From: Bradyrhizobium jicamae
GTDB taxonomy: Bacteria > Pseudomonadota > Alphaproteobacteria > Rhizobiales > Xanthobacteraceae
NCBI RefSeq assembly: GCF_018130215.1
Contig: NZ_JAFCKQ010000052.1
Span: 1-58,198, forward strand
Reading direction: 5' to 3'
Length of the DNA stretch: 58,198 bases
Below the pieces are notes generated by a model. That model had not been told where the DNA came from, did not search any database, and saw only the letters and a list, made by a program, of their open reading frames with translations. Position 1 is the first letter of the stretch. The number at the start of each line of letters is the position of its first letter. Below, one piece after another: positions 9,630 to 18,594 of this stretch. A program made the position numbers and the translations under genes.

Positions 9630-9893
9630 TTGATCGATGAGCTGTTTCAATCTCAGCTCAATGCGACAGGCTGCCGCGCCTATACGGGCGAGGATTGTCA
9701 GGCCTGGATGCGCGAAGTCGGCTTTTCAAAAACGCGCGTCGAACCCCTTGTCGGCCACGAGTCGATGGTGATCGGATTCAAGCAGTTTGCACGACTACCG
9801 AGAAAACTGCGACATGCCGGAGAGGACTGGCTGTGGCGCGGAGCGGACGTCTGGCTCAAGCCGCATGTCTCGGAACGGATGGAAAAATGGTGA
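9630..9893 (+). pseudogene. C-terminal remnant of a SAM-dependent methyltransferase
   Basis: The frame opens only at a TTG (9630), with no ribosome site. Residues 12-50 (CRAYTGEDCQAWMREVGF, then KTRVEPLVGHESMVIGFK) read like the last helix and strands of an O-methyltransferase-family 2 (Methyltransf_2) domain, where a 'YTGEECxxWLREAGF' segment leads to a C-terminal 'SMVIGxK'. The SAM-binding Rossmann part is absent upstream, and the tail after that strand is not typical. I read it as a truncated relic. Family assignment is from memory of the motif. Confidence 0.55.
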
Positions 9894-10174
9894 TTGCCCA
9901 TTCCATTGGCCAGGCCACCTATTTCACACAGGCGGTTAGTAGATTGGATCGATCGTAGCTATCGACCACCGCCTCCCGGGAGTGGTCGCGTCGTCTTTCG
10001 TAACTTCTGTGATGGTGGAGAGATTGAATTGACCGAGATCGAAGGGCGCCAAGGCCCGCAAGACTGTCAGTAGGCGACTGGCATTCCGCCTAGAAACAAT
10101 GGCGGGCGTGACACGCGAAGACTTTGATAAACGCCCAACTCGGATCGCCTCGCTGCCCAATCACAGGAAATCTC

Positions 10175-11632
10175 TCATGCGGACCGCTGCGCCGGCTTCG
10201 TCTCCTTGATGTCAACTGTGCTTGCCTTTGACGGCGATGCCCGGCTGGCCGCGGCTCTCAGGAGCTCAAACTCATCGGCCAGGAACGTCACCAGTCGTTC
10301 TATATCGGGAACAGCATTCCGGCAGGCGATGAGGCCGAAATCTAGCTTGTCGAGGTAACTTTGGACGGTGATATTGAGGACGCTTCCGTTCGACGGAATC
10401 GAAACCGGAAAATAATGCGTCATCTGCGCGCCTGCGCAATATAGCGGCTCCTTCGGACCGGGTACGTTCGAAATCAGCACGTTCACAATTGCCGGCAGTC
10501 GTTCGGCGAGCTTTGCCTGATTCAAAAGGCGGGCCATGCCGGTGGCGATGATCGGCGCACCAAGCCAGGTCATGTCGGTCGGAATGACTTCGCGTATGTC
10601 CTCTAGGCGCTGCTTCGAATCGGCGGAGGAGGCGACAATCGCCTCCAGGCGGCGTACTGGGTCCGAAATATGGGTCGCAAGATTGCACAGCATTGCCGTA
10701 ACCTGGTTGTTCATGTCGGCATTGCCGGCTTTACGCAGCGAAACGGGAATTGCGGCAATCAAGGGACTCTCGGGAAGACTATTTTTCACCTCAAGATAGC
10801 GTCGCAAGGCGCCAGCGCTGATGGTCATGACGACATCGTTGATCTTCGATTTCGTCTGTCTCGCCAATGATTTGGCATCGCGGAGAGAAATGGTGCAGGT
10901 TCCGAATGATCGCTGGCTGGACAGGGATGCATTAAACAGTGTCTTTGGCGCTAGCGGCATCATGCGGGGCGGATTGGCAAGGTCCTTCGTGACACGTTGT
11001 CCGACCTTCGCAATCGCCTTGCCAATATCGGGCCACGACTCGTAGAACTCGCGCTGCTGATTGAAAAACCTAGCGTATGAATCGCTGATCAACTCGAATA
11101 GTTCAGGCGTTCGACTGCCTCGCGCTGGCGGCGTAGGTAGCGGCACCGGTTCCGGATCAGGAGAGGTTGCGAAAATGATGGGTAGCGCAGCCATGCCTGC
11201 GCCACCGTCGATGCCGGCGTGGTGCATCTTGATGTAGATCGCGAAGCCGCCGCCCTCCAATCCCTCAATCACATAGTACTGCCAAAGGGGGCGCGAGCGA
11301 TCGAGGAGGATCATGTGCAGTCGCGCCACCAAGGTCTCGAGTTGCTCCAGAGTCCCGGGCTTTGGCAAGGAGACGTGCCGAAAGTGATAATCGAGGTCGA
11401 GATCGTCCTCGTGTGCCCAGACCGGGTGATCGAGCTGAATTGGCGTCAAGACCAGTTTGCGTTGGAAGAATGGTACGAGGTGGAGCCGCGCTTTTAGATG
11501 GTCGCGGAAGGCGGGAAATACTTCGGTATCAGCGGGCGGCGGTTCAAAGATCGCGAGCCCCGCGACATGCATGGGAGATTCCGGTGTTTCGCCATAGAGA
11601 AAACTGGCATCGAGAGCTGACAATCTGTCCAT
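10175..11632 (-). CDS. wax ester synthase/diacylglycerol acyltransferase (WS/DGAT) family
   Basis: 485 aa. Transfers an acyl group from acyl-CoA to diacylglycerol or a fatty alcohol, making neutral storage lipid at the membrane. The start at 11632 (MDRLSALDASFLYGE) is chosen over an upstream ATG because GGGAGG lies 8 nt before it. The N-terminal condensation-like domain carries the family catalytic motif HHAGIDG at residues 137-143, preceded by RPLWQYYVIEGL. The C-terminal DUF1298-type half contains NVLISNVPGPKEPLYCAGA and the typical SVLNITVQSY segment. Length matches the family (about 460-500 aa). Nearest neighbour on the same strand is an acyl-CoA ligase, which could supply its substrate, with a decayed hydrolase gene between them. 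Confidence 0.9.
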   Translation of the reverse strand: MDRLSALDASFLYGETPESPMHVAGLAIFEPPPADTEVFPAFRDHLKARLHLVPFFQRKLVLTPIQLDHPVWAHEDDLDLDYHFRHVSLPKPGTLEQLETLVARLHMILLDRSRPLWQYYVIEGLEGGGFAIYIKMHHAGIDGGAGMAALPIIFATSPDPEPVPLPTPPARGSRTPELFELISDSYARFFNQQREFYESWPDIGKAIAKVGQRVTKDLANPPRMMPLAPKTLFNASLSSQRSFGTCTISLRDAKSLARQTKSKINDVVMTISAGALRRYLEVKNSLPESPLIAAIPVSLRKAGNADMNNQVTAMLCNLATHISDPVRRLEAIVASSADSKQRLEDIREVIPTDMTWLGAPIIATGMARLLNQAKLAERLPAIVNVLISNVPGPKEPLYCAGAQMTHYFPVSIPSNGSVLNITVQSYLDKLDFGLIACRNAVPDIERLVTFLADEFELLRAAASRASPSKASTVDIKETKPAQRSA

Positions 11633-11680
11633 GGCATCCTCCCATCCGTTTCCAAGTGCCAACCGATCGTTCGGTCGTGT

Positions 11681-12060
11681 TCATCCGGTTGGTTCGGCTT
11701 TCTGCGTAACATCCGCGGGGTTTGAATTTTGGTCGGCGGTTTCGCAGTGCGCGGCAATTGCGTCGACCAATGTGGGAATGAGGCTGGTCGGAATGTCGTG
11801 ACCCATTCCGGGAATGATCATTAGTTTTGAACCTGAAATCTGCGCTGCGCTGTGCCTGCCGCCTTCGACGGGTACCAGACGGATCGTCTGCGCCATGCAG
11901 TACAAGGGATGGAACGGAAATCCTCCTAAGTACTTCAACGCGCGAGCCGCATGCCAGGATCGCGGCAAACTGTCGACCGACCCCTAACGGATAGTGGGAA
12001 CGGTCGAAAGCCGCACCGACTTTTGCACGTAAGGACATTGGCGTTACCCGACAATTCGCG
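11681..12060 (-). pseudogene. alpha/beta-hydrolase remnant, truncated and frameshifted
   Basis: One frame reads AAFDRSHYPLGVGRQFAAIL, then RISVPSLVLHGADDP. The other picks up LVPVEGGRHSAAQISGSKL, then MIIPGMGHDIPTSLIPTLV and ends at 11681. Together they make the C-terminal third of an alpha/beta hydrolase, including the late Asp (HGADDP) and the His (GMGHD) of the triad. One extra base at about 11879 (plus strand a, in gtaccagacggatc) separates the frames. The nucleophile-elbow half is missing because the upstream sequence is now the end of the acyl-CoA ligase gene. So the gene carries both a deletion and a +1 shift. Confidence 0.75.
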
Positions 12061-12117
12061 GCAGGTACCAAGCCTTCGTTCGAGCACTGCAACCGCGAGA
12101 CCATAAATGCGTCGGCA

Positions 12118-13815
12118 CTAAATGGAAGAGCGCTTCCCGGCCTCTTCTTCGTTGAGCTCTTTCTTCGAGAGCTTGCCAACCGCAGTTCTCGGCAGCGCAT
12201 CACGAATTTCCAGCGCGCTGATCATCTCATGTTTCCCTAACTTGTCTTTGAGAAAGTCCTTCATCTGCTCGAGCGAGATTGGCTCAGCGTTTGTCTTCAG
12301 CTTGACGAACGCCTTTGGTGACTGGCCTCGGTAATCATCGTGGATCCCGATGACGATGACCTCTTCGACGCTTGGGTGCTTGTAGATTGCTTCTTCGATG
12401 ATCCGTGGATACACGTTGAACCCGCCGCAAAGCAGCATGTCCTTGGTCCGGTCGACAATGAAGACGTATCCGTCTTCATCCATGTATCCAACGTCCCCCG
12501 TTCGAAGAAGGCCGTCCTGAGTCATCGTCTCCTTCGTCGCATCCGGGCGTTTCCAATAGCCCTTCATTACATTAGGACCGCCGATGCATATTTCGCCTTT
12601 TTCCCCGAGATTTACGTAGCGCGAGGGTTCGTCGACATCAGCGAACTTGATGGTGATGCCGGGAATGGGAATGCCGCACGAGCCTGGCTTCACCGCGCCG
12701 TCCAGCGGTGTGAATGTTCCTGTCGGCGATGTTTCGGTCATGCCCCAACCCTCGGCGAGCCGACACCCAGAGATTTCCTGAAAGCGCTTCTGAATCTCGA
12801 GAGGAAGAGGTGCGCCGCCAGATGCGCACCATTTGATCGACGATAAATCAAGGTTCTCCACACCAGGATGGTTGATGATTGCGACATACATCGTCGGCAC
12901 GCCAGGAAACACAGTAACTTTCTTTTCGTGGATGTCTCTGACGACGGCCGCTGTGTCGAACCTTGTGTGCAAGATTAACTCGGCGCCTAGATAAACGCCA
13001 AGCAGCATATTGACGGTCAAAGCATAGATGTGGAACGGCGGCAGGACTGCGAGTATCCGCTCGCGTCCTTCTTCCAAGAGCTGGGGTTGCGTGTGCGTCG
13101 TCTCGACATACTGTGCGGTTGCGGACGAGAGGTTGGCATGGGTCAGCATTGCTCCTTTCGGAAGGCCGGTCGTCCCGCCGGTATATTGAAGCACTGCAAT
13201 CGTCTGGCGTAGGTCCGCTATCGGATGCTCGACATAATTGCCGTCATTGTCTAGCAATTCGTGAAACGTCAAATGCTGGCTGTCACTGGGGACTTCGACG
13301 AGTTCGCCATTCTTGGCCATCCGGGCGCGCACGGCTTCAGGCGCGGGCGTCATTTCCGCCATGTTGCCAACGATTAGGCTCTTCAGTCGCGTCGTTCCGA
13401 GCAGTCGGTCCATCTGAGGGTAGAGCGCCTTCAGGTCGAGTGTCACGAGAAAATCGGTCTCACTGTCCTCAACCTTGTGCTCGAGGACCTTTTCTGCATC
13501 GAGCGGCGAGTAGTTGACGATGGTGCCGCCGGCCTTCATCACGCCAAAGAACGCGACGATGTAATGAGGCGTATTCGGCAAATAGACACCGACATGAACG
13601 CCCGGACGTACACCCAGTTTCTGAAAGCCCTTCGCGGCGCGGTTAGTGAGATCGCTCAACTCCTGATACGAGAACTTCCGGTTCATGAAGTCGAGCGCGG
13701 GATTGGAAGGCCATTTGGTCGCCGAACGCTCGAGGATTTGCGCGAGCGGCATCGTTTCCAGTTCTGCATCCCAGCGAACGCCCTTCGGATACGACTTGAC
13801 CCAGGGTGCAGACAT
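12118..13815 (-). CDS. long-chain (or dicarboxylate) acyl-CoA ligase, FadD/PimA type
   Basis: 565 aa. Adenylates a carboxylic acid with ATP and transfers it to CoA. The start at 13815 (MSAPWVKSYPKG) has AGGAAAGG about 7 nt upstream; the longer frame from 13887 has no such site. The P-loop of the ANL superfamily, YTGGTTGLPKGAMLTH, lies near residue 210, followed by a GWGMTETSP motif, the adenylate-binding RTGDVGYMDEDGY, and the C-terminal lysine region RTAVGKLSKKEL. Length fits the family. Its acid substrate cannot be told from sequence; relatives include medium- and long-chain fatty and dicarboxylic acid ligases. It runs in the same direction as the acyltransferase gene downstream. Confidence 0.92.
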   Translation of the reverse strand: MSAPWVKSYPKGVRWDAELETMPLAQILERSATKWPSNPALDFMNRKFSYQELSDLTNRAAKGFQKLGVRPGVHVGVYLPNTPHYIVAFFGVMKAGGTIVNYSPLDAEKVLEHKVEDSETDFLVTLDLKALYPQMDRLLGTTRLKSLIVGNMAEMTPAPEAVRARMAKNGELVEVPSDSQHLTFHELLDNDGNYVEHPIADLRQTIAVLQYTGGTTGLPKGAMLTHANLSSATAQYVETTHTQPQLLEEGRERILAVLPPFHIYALTVNMLLGVYLGAELILHTRFDTAAVVRDIHEKKVTVFPGVPTMYVAIINHPGVENLDLSSIKWCASGGAPLPLEIQKRFQEISGCRLAEGWGMTETSPTGTFTPLDGAVKPGSCGIPIPGITIKFADVDEPSRYVNLGEKGEICIGGPNVMKGYWKRPDATKETMTQDGLLRTGDVGYMDEDGYVFIVDRTKDMLLCGGFNVYPRIIEEAIYKHPSVEEVIVIGIHDDYRGQSPKAFVKLKTNAEPISLEQMKDFLKDKLGKHEMISALEIRDALPRTAVGKLSKKELNEEEAGKRSSI

Positions 13816-14497
13816 GAGCGCGCCTTTCCTGTCGATGGACAAAAGCTGCGATAGCTCCATGATCGCCGCGATGAGGCGTGTTTGCAAGACGATCAGCCCT
13901 TAAATAGGTATATTGCATTGCGAAGGGGCATCGCAGCCGAACTAGACTAGCCGCGCTGTCCGTCGAGCGACGGGACGGGGAGCGATACAGCGGCGCGCCG
14001 TCGATCTCGATGCGCGACTTCGGCAGTTGTGGTGTCGGATGGTAGCCCGCAGCCGCGACAGATATCCGTAGTAGGTCGAGCGGTCGACTACTCCTGATCG
14101 GTGAGGGTCACTGCGAACGGAGCCAAAACTAATGAGCCCGGAAATGCGGGTCCATTTGAAATGGCCGATCGCCTATGAGACGGTAAGCGTAACTGACGAT
14201 ATGCCTAAGCAGGACGGACCGAATGCGGATTTGGTCATAGGGTGGCTGGAACACCGTTTGCCCGGTGTGTACGCCGGTGCTTGTCTTCCTGCCCGGCGCA
14301 GCCGTCGCGATCGCGTCGCCTCCTTCTAGCGCCGTGCCGTGGCTTGCTTTCTCCCTGGGCCGCGCCATCCTGTTTGCCCTGGGCCCGTGGGCGGCCAACA
14401 GGCCCCGGCCATGCCGCTTATCGCATCAGGCCCGAAGAAATGGCAGAGCGCTGTGAGCGGTGAGGTGGACTGGCAGGAAGACCGGAGAATTCTGTTG
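13816..14497. other. 682-nt intergenic stretch with no recognised gene
   Basis: It separates the acyl-CoA ligase from the end of eda. Several open frames of 60-90 codons occur on both strands (for example 14132-14329 plus, 14129-14398 minus), but all have shadow-like Arg/Pro-rich composition, no ribosome site and no recognisable motif. The ligase promoter is expected just upstream of 13815, where the sequence is locally AT-rich (aaataggtatattgcattgc, 13900-13920). Confidence 0.5.
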
Positions 14498-15181
14498 CTA
14501 CGTGAGCGGCGTGATCTTGGAGTTCATGCCGATTTGACTTTGCCGCGCGGCAAGCAGTGCGGCAGCCGCTCTGCTTTGAACGGTGATGGACTGCCAATCC
14601 CGCGCGGACACGAGATTCTTTGGGGCCATCCAGGAGCCTCCCACGCAGAGGACATTCGTCAGTTCCAGATATCGAGGCGCGCTTTGTCGAGTTATGCCTC
14701 CTGTGGGGCAGAATCTGAGCTGCGGAAGGGGCGAGGCAAGCGAAGATAGAAAATCGACGCCCCCGGCTGATTCAGCCGGGAAGAATTTCGCAAGTCGATA
14801 ACCACGTTCGATGAGATTAAGGGCCTCCGATGCGCTCGCAACACCTGGCAAGAGTGGGATTTCGCTAGCCTCCGCGGCATCGAGCAGGCGATTGGAGTAT
14901 CCGGGGGAAACCGCGAAGCGGGCGCCAGCTCGCGTCGCCGCCTCAAGCTGTGCCGGCTGGATGATCGTTCCCGCGCCGACCACAACACTTTCGACCTCGC
15001 TCGCAATAGCACGAATCGCATCAAGGGATGCAGCCGTACGAAGCGTGATTTCAATTACAGACAAGCCACCGGCTGCCAGAGCCCGTGCCAGGGGGACCGC
15101 ATTCGAAATGCTATCAATAGAAATCACGGGAACGACTGACGTCTTAAAGAGGATGTCGAGGAGGCCTTGTTGCGCGGTCAT
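14498..15181 (-). CDS. eda: 2-dehydro-3-deoxy-phosphogluconate (KDPG) aldolase
   Basis: 227 aa. Cleaves KDPG to pyruvate and glyceraldehyde 3-phosphate, the last step of the Entner-Doudoroff pathway, in the cytosol. The (beta/alpha)8 class I aldolase motifs are present: general acid/base Glu44 and Arg48 in VIEITLRT, the phosphate loop GAGTI, the Schiff-base Lys132 in RLAKFFPAE, and FCPTGGIT near 158-165. The ATG overlaps the edd stop by 4 nt (ATGA), so translation is coupled to edd. Final gene of the ROK-kinase-zwf-edd-eda transcription unit. Confidence 0.95.
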   Translation of the reverse strand: MTAQQGLLDILFKTSVVPVISIDSISNAVPLARALAAGGLSVIEITLRTAASLDAIRAIASEVESVVVGAGTIIQPAQLEAATRAGARFAVSPGYSNRLLDAAEASEIPLLPGVASASEALNLIERGYRLAKFFPAESAGGVDFLSSLASPLPQLRFCPTGGITRQSAPRYLELTNVLCVGGSWMAPKNLVSARDWQSITVQSRAAAALLAARQSQIGMNSKITPLT

Positions 15182-17016
15182 TCCGACATTCCCAGAAAGA
15201 TGCTTGCACCACTGTCTGCCCGGCCAACCCTGTCGCGAAAAACTGCGAAGAGTTCCCGGCCCACCCCGCGTTGCGAGATGGAATGGTCGAAGAGCGCTGG
15301 CGCTCGCGTCCTCCAGTCCTCGGGATCGACAAGGACTTCCAACCGGCCGGCAACCGCGTCAACTCGGATGAGATCGCCATCGCATATCTTGGCGATTGCG
15401 CCTCCTTCGGCTCCTTCCGGCGTGACGTGAATGGCAGCCGGCACCTTGCCCGAGGCCCCTGAAAGCCTGCCGTCGGTCACGAGAGCGACTTTGAGGCCGC
15501 GATCCTGCAGCACGCCAAGGGGCGGCATCAGCTTGTGCAGCTCCGGCATACCGTTGGCTTTGGGTCCCTGGAAGCGCAAGACAACGACGAGATCGCTCGT
15601 GAACTCGCCCGCGGCGAAGGCGTTCTGAAATTCCTCTTGAGAATGAAAGACGCGGGCAGGCGCTTGGACCAGATGCCGTTCTGGCGCAACCGCCGACGTC
15701 TTGATGACGGCCCGCCCGAGTTCGCCTTCCAGGACGTTCAACCCGCCCGTTTCCTGGAAGGGCTCGGCAACGTCGCGCAGAACGGAGGGATCGCCGCTGG
15801 TTTGCGTTCCCTCATGCCAGGTTAGCGCGCCTTGAGAACCGAGCTTCGGCTCGTAGAGGTAGGCCGCCAGGCCTGTGCCCCAGACAGTAGTGACGTTGGC
15901 GTGCAGGAGGCCGGCTCCGAGCAGTTCACGGACCAGGAAGCTCATTCCGCCCGCGGCATGAAAATGGTTCACGTCCGCAGAACCGTTGGGGTAGATGCGG
16001 GCCAGAAGGGGAGCGACCTCGGCGAGGTCAGCGAAATCTTCCCAGGACAGTGTGATGCCGGCGGCTGCGGCCATCGCAACCAGATGCAGCGTGTGATTGG
16101 TGGACCCACCGGTGGCGTGGAGACCGACGATGCCATTCACAAACGCGCGCTCGTCGAGCATTTTTCCAATCGGAGTGTATTCATTGCCGTGAAAGGTTAT
16201 GGCGAGAGCGCGCTCCGTCGCAGCGCGTGTCAGCGCGTCGCGCAAAGGCGTGTTCGGATTGACGAAGGATGCACCCGGCAAGTGGAGGCCCATTATCTCC
16301 ATCAGCATCTGATTGGTGTTTGCGGTTCCGTAAAAGGTACAGGTTCCCGGACCATGATAGGCTCGCGCCTCAGCCTCGAGCAGCGCGTCACGTCCGACCT
16401 TCCCTTCGGCATAGGCTTGGCGAGTTTTTGCCTTTTCATCGTTCGGCAGTCCCGAGGTCATCGGGCCCGACGGGATGAACACTGCGGGCAAATGCCCAAA
16501 GGACAGGGCCCCCATCACAAGTCCCGGCACGATCTTGTCGCAAATGCCGAGGTAGACCGCGGCATCAAAAGTCTGGTGCGACAAGGCGACCGCAGTAGAA
16601 AGTGCAATCACGTCCCGGGAAAACAGCGATAGCTCCATTCCTGCTTCGCCTTGCGTGATGCCGTCGCACATCGCCGGGACACCGCCCGCGACTTGCGCAA
16701 CACCACCTGCTGCACGCGCACTCTCTCGGATGAGATCGGGGAAGCGCTGGTAAGGCTGATGGGCCGAGAGCATATCGTTGTAGGCCGTGACAATTCCGAG
16801 ACTGGGAACGTGACCATCCTGCATCAGCTTCTTGTCGCGCGCGCCGCAGGCCGCGAAGGCGTGCGCCTGGTTGGCACACCCCAGTCGTCGCCGCACCGGC
16901 GTGCCGGCCGTCTCGGCAATGCGATCAAGATAGCGCGCTCGGCTTTCGTGACTGCGCCGGACGATGCGATCCGTCACCTCGGCGACCCTCGCATTGACGC
17001 TGGCTTCGATCGTCAT
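15178..17016 (-). CDS. edd: phosphogluconate dehydratase
   Basis: 612 aa, the usual Edd length. Dehydrates 6-phosphogluconate to KDPG using a [4Fe-4S] cluster (IlvD/Edd family). Visible motifs: an early GCANQAHAFAACG cluster segment, LGICDKIVPGLVMG near residue 155, GPGTCTFYGTANTNQM near 225 and VTDGRLSGASGKVPAAIHVTPE in the C-terminal barrel. The three Cys in CANQ, CDKI and CTFY are the expected cluster ligands. It lies 49 nt after zwf and overlaps eda by 4 nt. Confidence 0.96.
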   Translation of the reverse strand: MTIEASVNARVAEVTDRIVRRSHESRARYLDRIAETAGTPVRRRLGCANQAHAFAACGARDKKLMQDGHVPSLGIVTAYNDMLSAHQPYQRFPDLIRESARAAGGVAQVAGGVPAMCDGITQGEAGMELSLFSRDVIALSTAVALSHQTFDAAVYLGICDKIVPGLVMGALSFGHLPAVFIPSGPMTSGLPNDEKAKTRQAYAEGKVGRDALLEAEARAYHGPGTCTFYGTANTNQMLMEIMGLHLPGASFVNPNTPLRDALTRAATERALAITFHGNEYTPIGKMLDERAFVNGIVGLHATGGSTNHTLHLVAMAAAAGITLSWEDFADLAEVAPLLARIYPNGSADVNHFHAAGGMSFLVRELLGAGLLHANVTTVWGTGLAAYLYEPKLGSQGALTWHEGTQTSGDPSVLRDVAEPFQETGGLNVLEGELGRAVIKTSAVAPERHLVQAPARVFHSQEEFQNAFAAGEFTSDLVVVLRFQGPKANGMPELHKLMPPLGVLQDRGLKVALVTDGRLSGASGKVPAAIHVTPEGAEGGAIAKICDGDLIRVDAVAGRLEVLVDPEDWRTRAPALFDHSISQRGVGRELFAVFRDRVGRADSGASIFLGMSE

Positions 17017-17065
17017 CCAAACCTCCTGCTTGCAGATTGAGCATCGACTGCGCCTCGCCCCGTGA

Positions 17066-18544
17066 TCATGGGCCGTCCTCCATCCAAGTCCGGCTGTCGC
17101 GCTCGATCAGCGCGACGGCGGCGGAGGGGCCCCAGCTGCCGGCAACATAGGGGCGGGGGATTTCATTCATCCGGCTCCACGCCTGGCGGATCGGGTCGAT
17201 CCAGCGCCATGCCGCTTCGACTTCGTCCCGGCGCATGAACAAGGTCGCGTCTCCGCGGACCACATCCATCAACAGCCGTTCGTAGGCGTCCGGTACCGAG
17301 ACGTCGAACGCTTCCGCGAAACTCATGTCTAGCGGGACATATTGCAACCGCATGCCGCCCGGTCCGGGCTCCTTGATCATGAGCCAGAGCTTGATTCCCT
17401 CGTCGGGCTGCAAGCGGATCACGAGCCGCGTCTGCACCGCCTTTCCCGAGTCCGAGTTGAAGATGGAATGCGGAATTTTCCTGAAGGTCACGACGATCTC
17501 GGAACTGCGCTGCTGCAGTCGCTTGCCGGTGCGGAGGTAAAAGGGCACGCCGGTCCAGCGCCAGCTCGCGACGGCTGCCTTGATCGCGACGAAAGTTTCG
17601 GTCGAGCTTGGAGGATCGGTAATCTCCTCCGCATAACCCGGAACCACGACGCCGTTGCATGCGCCGGCGCGGTACTGGCCGGGCACGGTCAGGAATGTCG
17701 CGTTGGTTTCGTCGATCGGTTCAAGTGATTTCAGGATCTTGAGCTTCTCGTCGCGCACGGCGTCGGCTTCGAGCGAATGTGGCGGCTCCATCGCCACCAG
17801 ACAGAGCAGTTGCAGAAGATGGTTCTGCACCATGTCGCGCAGGGCGCCTGACTTGTCGTAGTAGGTGCCGCGTTCCTCCACGCCGATGGATTCGGCCACA
17901 GTAATCTGCACATGGTCGATGTGGGCGGCATTCCACAGTGGCTCGAACAACGCGTTGGCGAACCGCAGCGCCATCAGATTCTGTACCGTCTCCTTGCCGA
18001 GATAATGATCGATCCGGTAGACGCGCTCTTCCGGGAAAATCATGCCGACGGTTTGATTGAGCCGGATTGCGGATTCGAGATCCTTGCCGATCGGCTTCTC
18101 GATCACGATCCGGGAATCGCCGTGTGAAAGACCGTAGTGACCGAGCCTTTCGCAGATCGGTCCGAACAGATGCGGTGCCGTCGCCAGATAATAGACCTGA
18201 ATGCGGTCGGCGTGGACAGACAGGGCGGATGCGAGCTCGGTCCACCCATTCTCGCCTTCTGCGTCGGCAGCCATGTAGGAGATGCGGGCCAGGAAGCGAT
18301 CCAATTCGGGTCCCCTGGTTTCCGTTGTCGGCACGTGTGTTACGATTGCTGCGCGCACCATGGTCAGGAATTCATCCCGCGACATCGCCCCGCGCGCGAC
18401 GCCGAAAACGGTCGCTTCATCCGGGAGCTGGCCCGCAAAATCGCGCCGAAACAGCGCCGGCAACAGTTTGCGGCGCGCGAGATCGCCTGTCGCGCCGAAG
18501 ACGGTCAGCACAAAGGGAGCCACCGGAATCACGCGGCTTGTCAT
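17066..18544 (-). CDS. zwf: glucose-6-phosphate 1-dehydrogenase
   Basis: 492 aa. Oxidises glucose 6-phosphate to 6-phosphogluconolactone with NAD(P)+. The start at 18544 (MTSRVIPVAPF) has GAGAAAGG upstream; the longer frame to 18610 would run into the kinase gene. The Rossmann fingerprint FGATGDLARRKLLPALF is near residue 15, and the substrate/catalytic motif RIDHYLGKE near 175 contains the catalytic His. Normal family length. It lies 50 nt downstream of the PfkB kinase and 49 nt upstream of edd. The lactonase (pgl) that often accompanies this set is not in the window. Confidence 0.96.
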   Translation of the reverse strand: MTSRVIPVAPFVLTVFGATGDLARRKLLPALFRRDFAGQLPDEATVFGVARGAMSRDEFLTMVRAAIVTHVPTTETRGPELDRFLARISYMAADAEGENGWTELASALSVHADRIQVYYLATAPHLFGPICERLGHYGLSHGDSRIVIEKPIGKDLESAIRLNQTVGMIFPEERVYRIDHYLGKETVQNLMALRFANALFEPLWNAAHIDHVQITVAESIGVEERGTYYDKSGALRDMVQNHLLQLLCLVAMEPPHSLEADAVRDEKLKILKSLEPIDETNATFLTVPGQYRAGACNGVVVPGYAEEITDPPSSTETFVAIKAAVASWRWTGVPFYLRTGKRLQQRSSEIVVTFRKIPHSIFNSDSGKAVQTRLVIRLQPDEGIKLWLMIKEPGPGGMRLQYVPLDMSFAEAFDVSVPDAYERLLMDVVRGDATLFMRRDEVEAAWRWIDPIRQAWSRMNEIPRPYVAGSWGPSAAVALIERDSRTWMEDGP

Positions 18545-18594
18545 AGGGATCCCTTTCTCGTCCGAGCCTCTCCGGTGCCCACGTGGAGCATTCA

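Noticed and set aside
14129..14463. Several 60-90-codon frames in the gap between eda and the acyl-CoA ligase
   Set aside because: Overlapping frames on both strands with similar shadow composition and no start signals.
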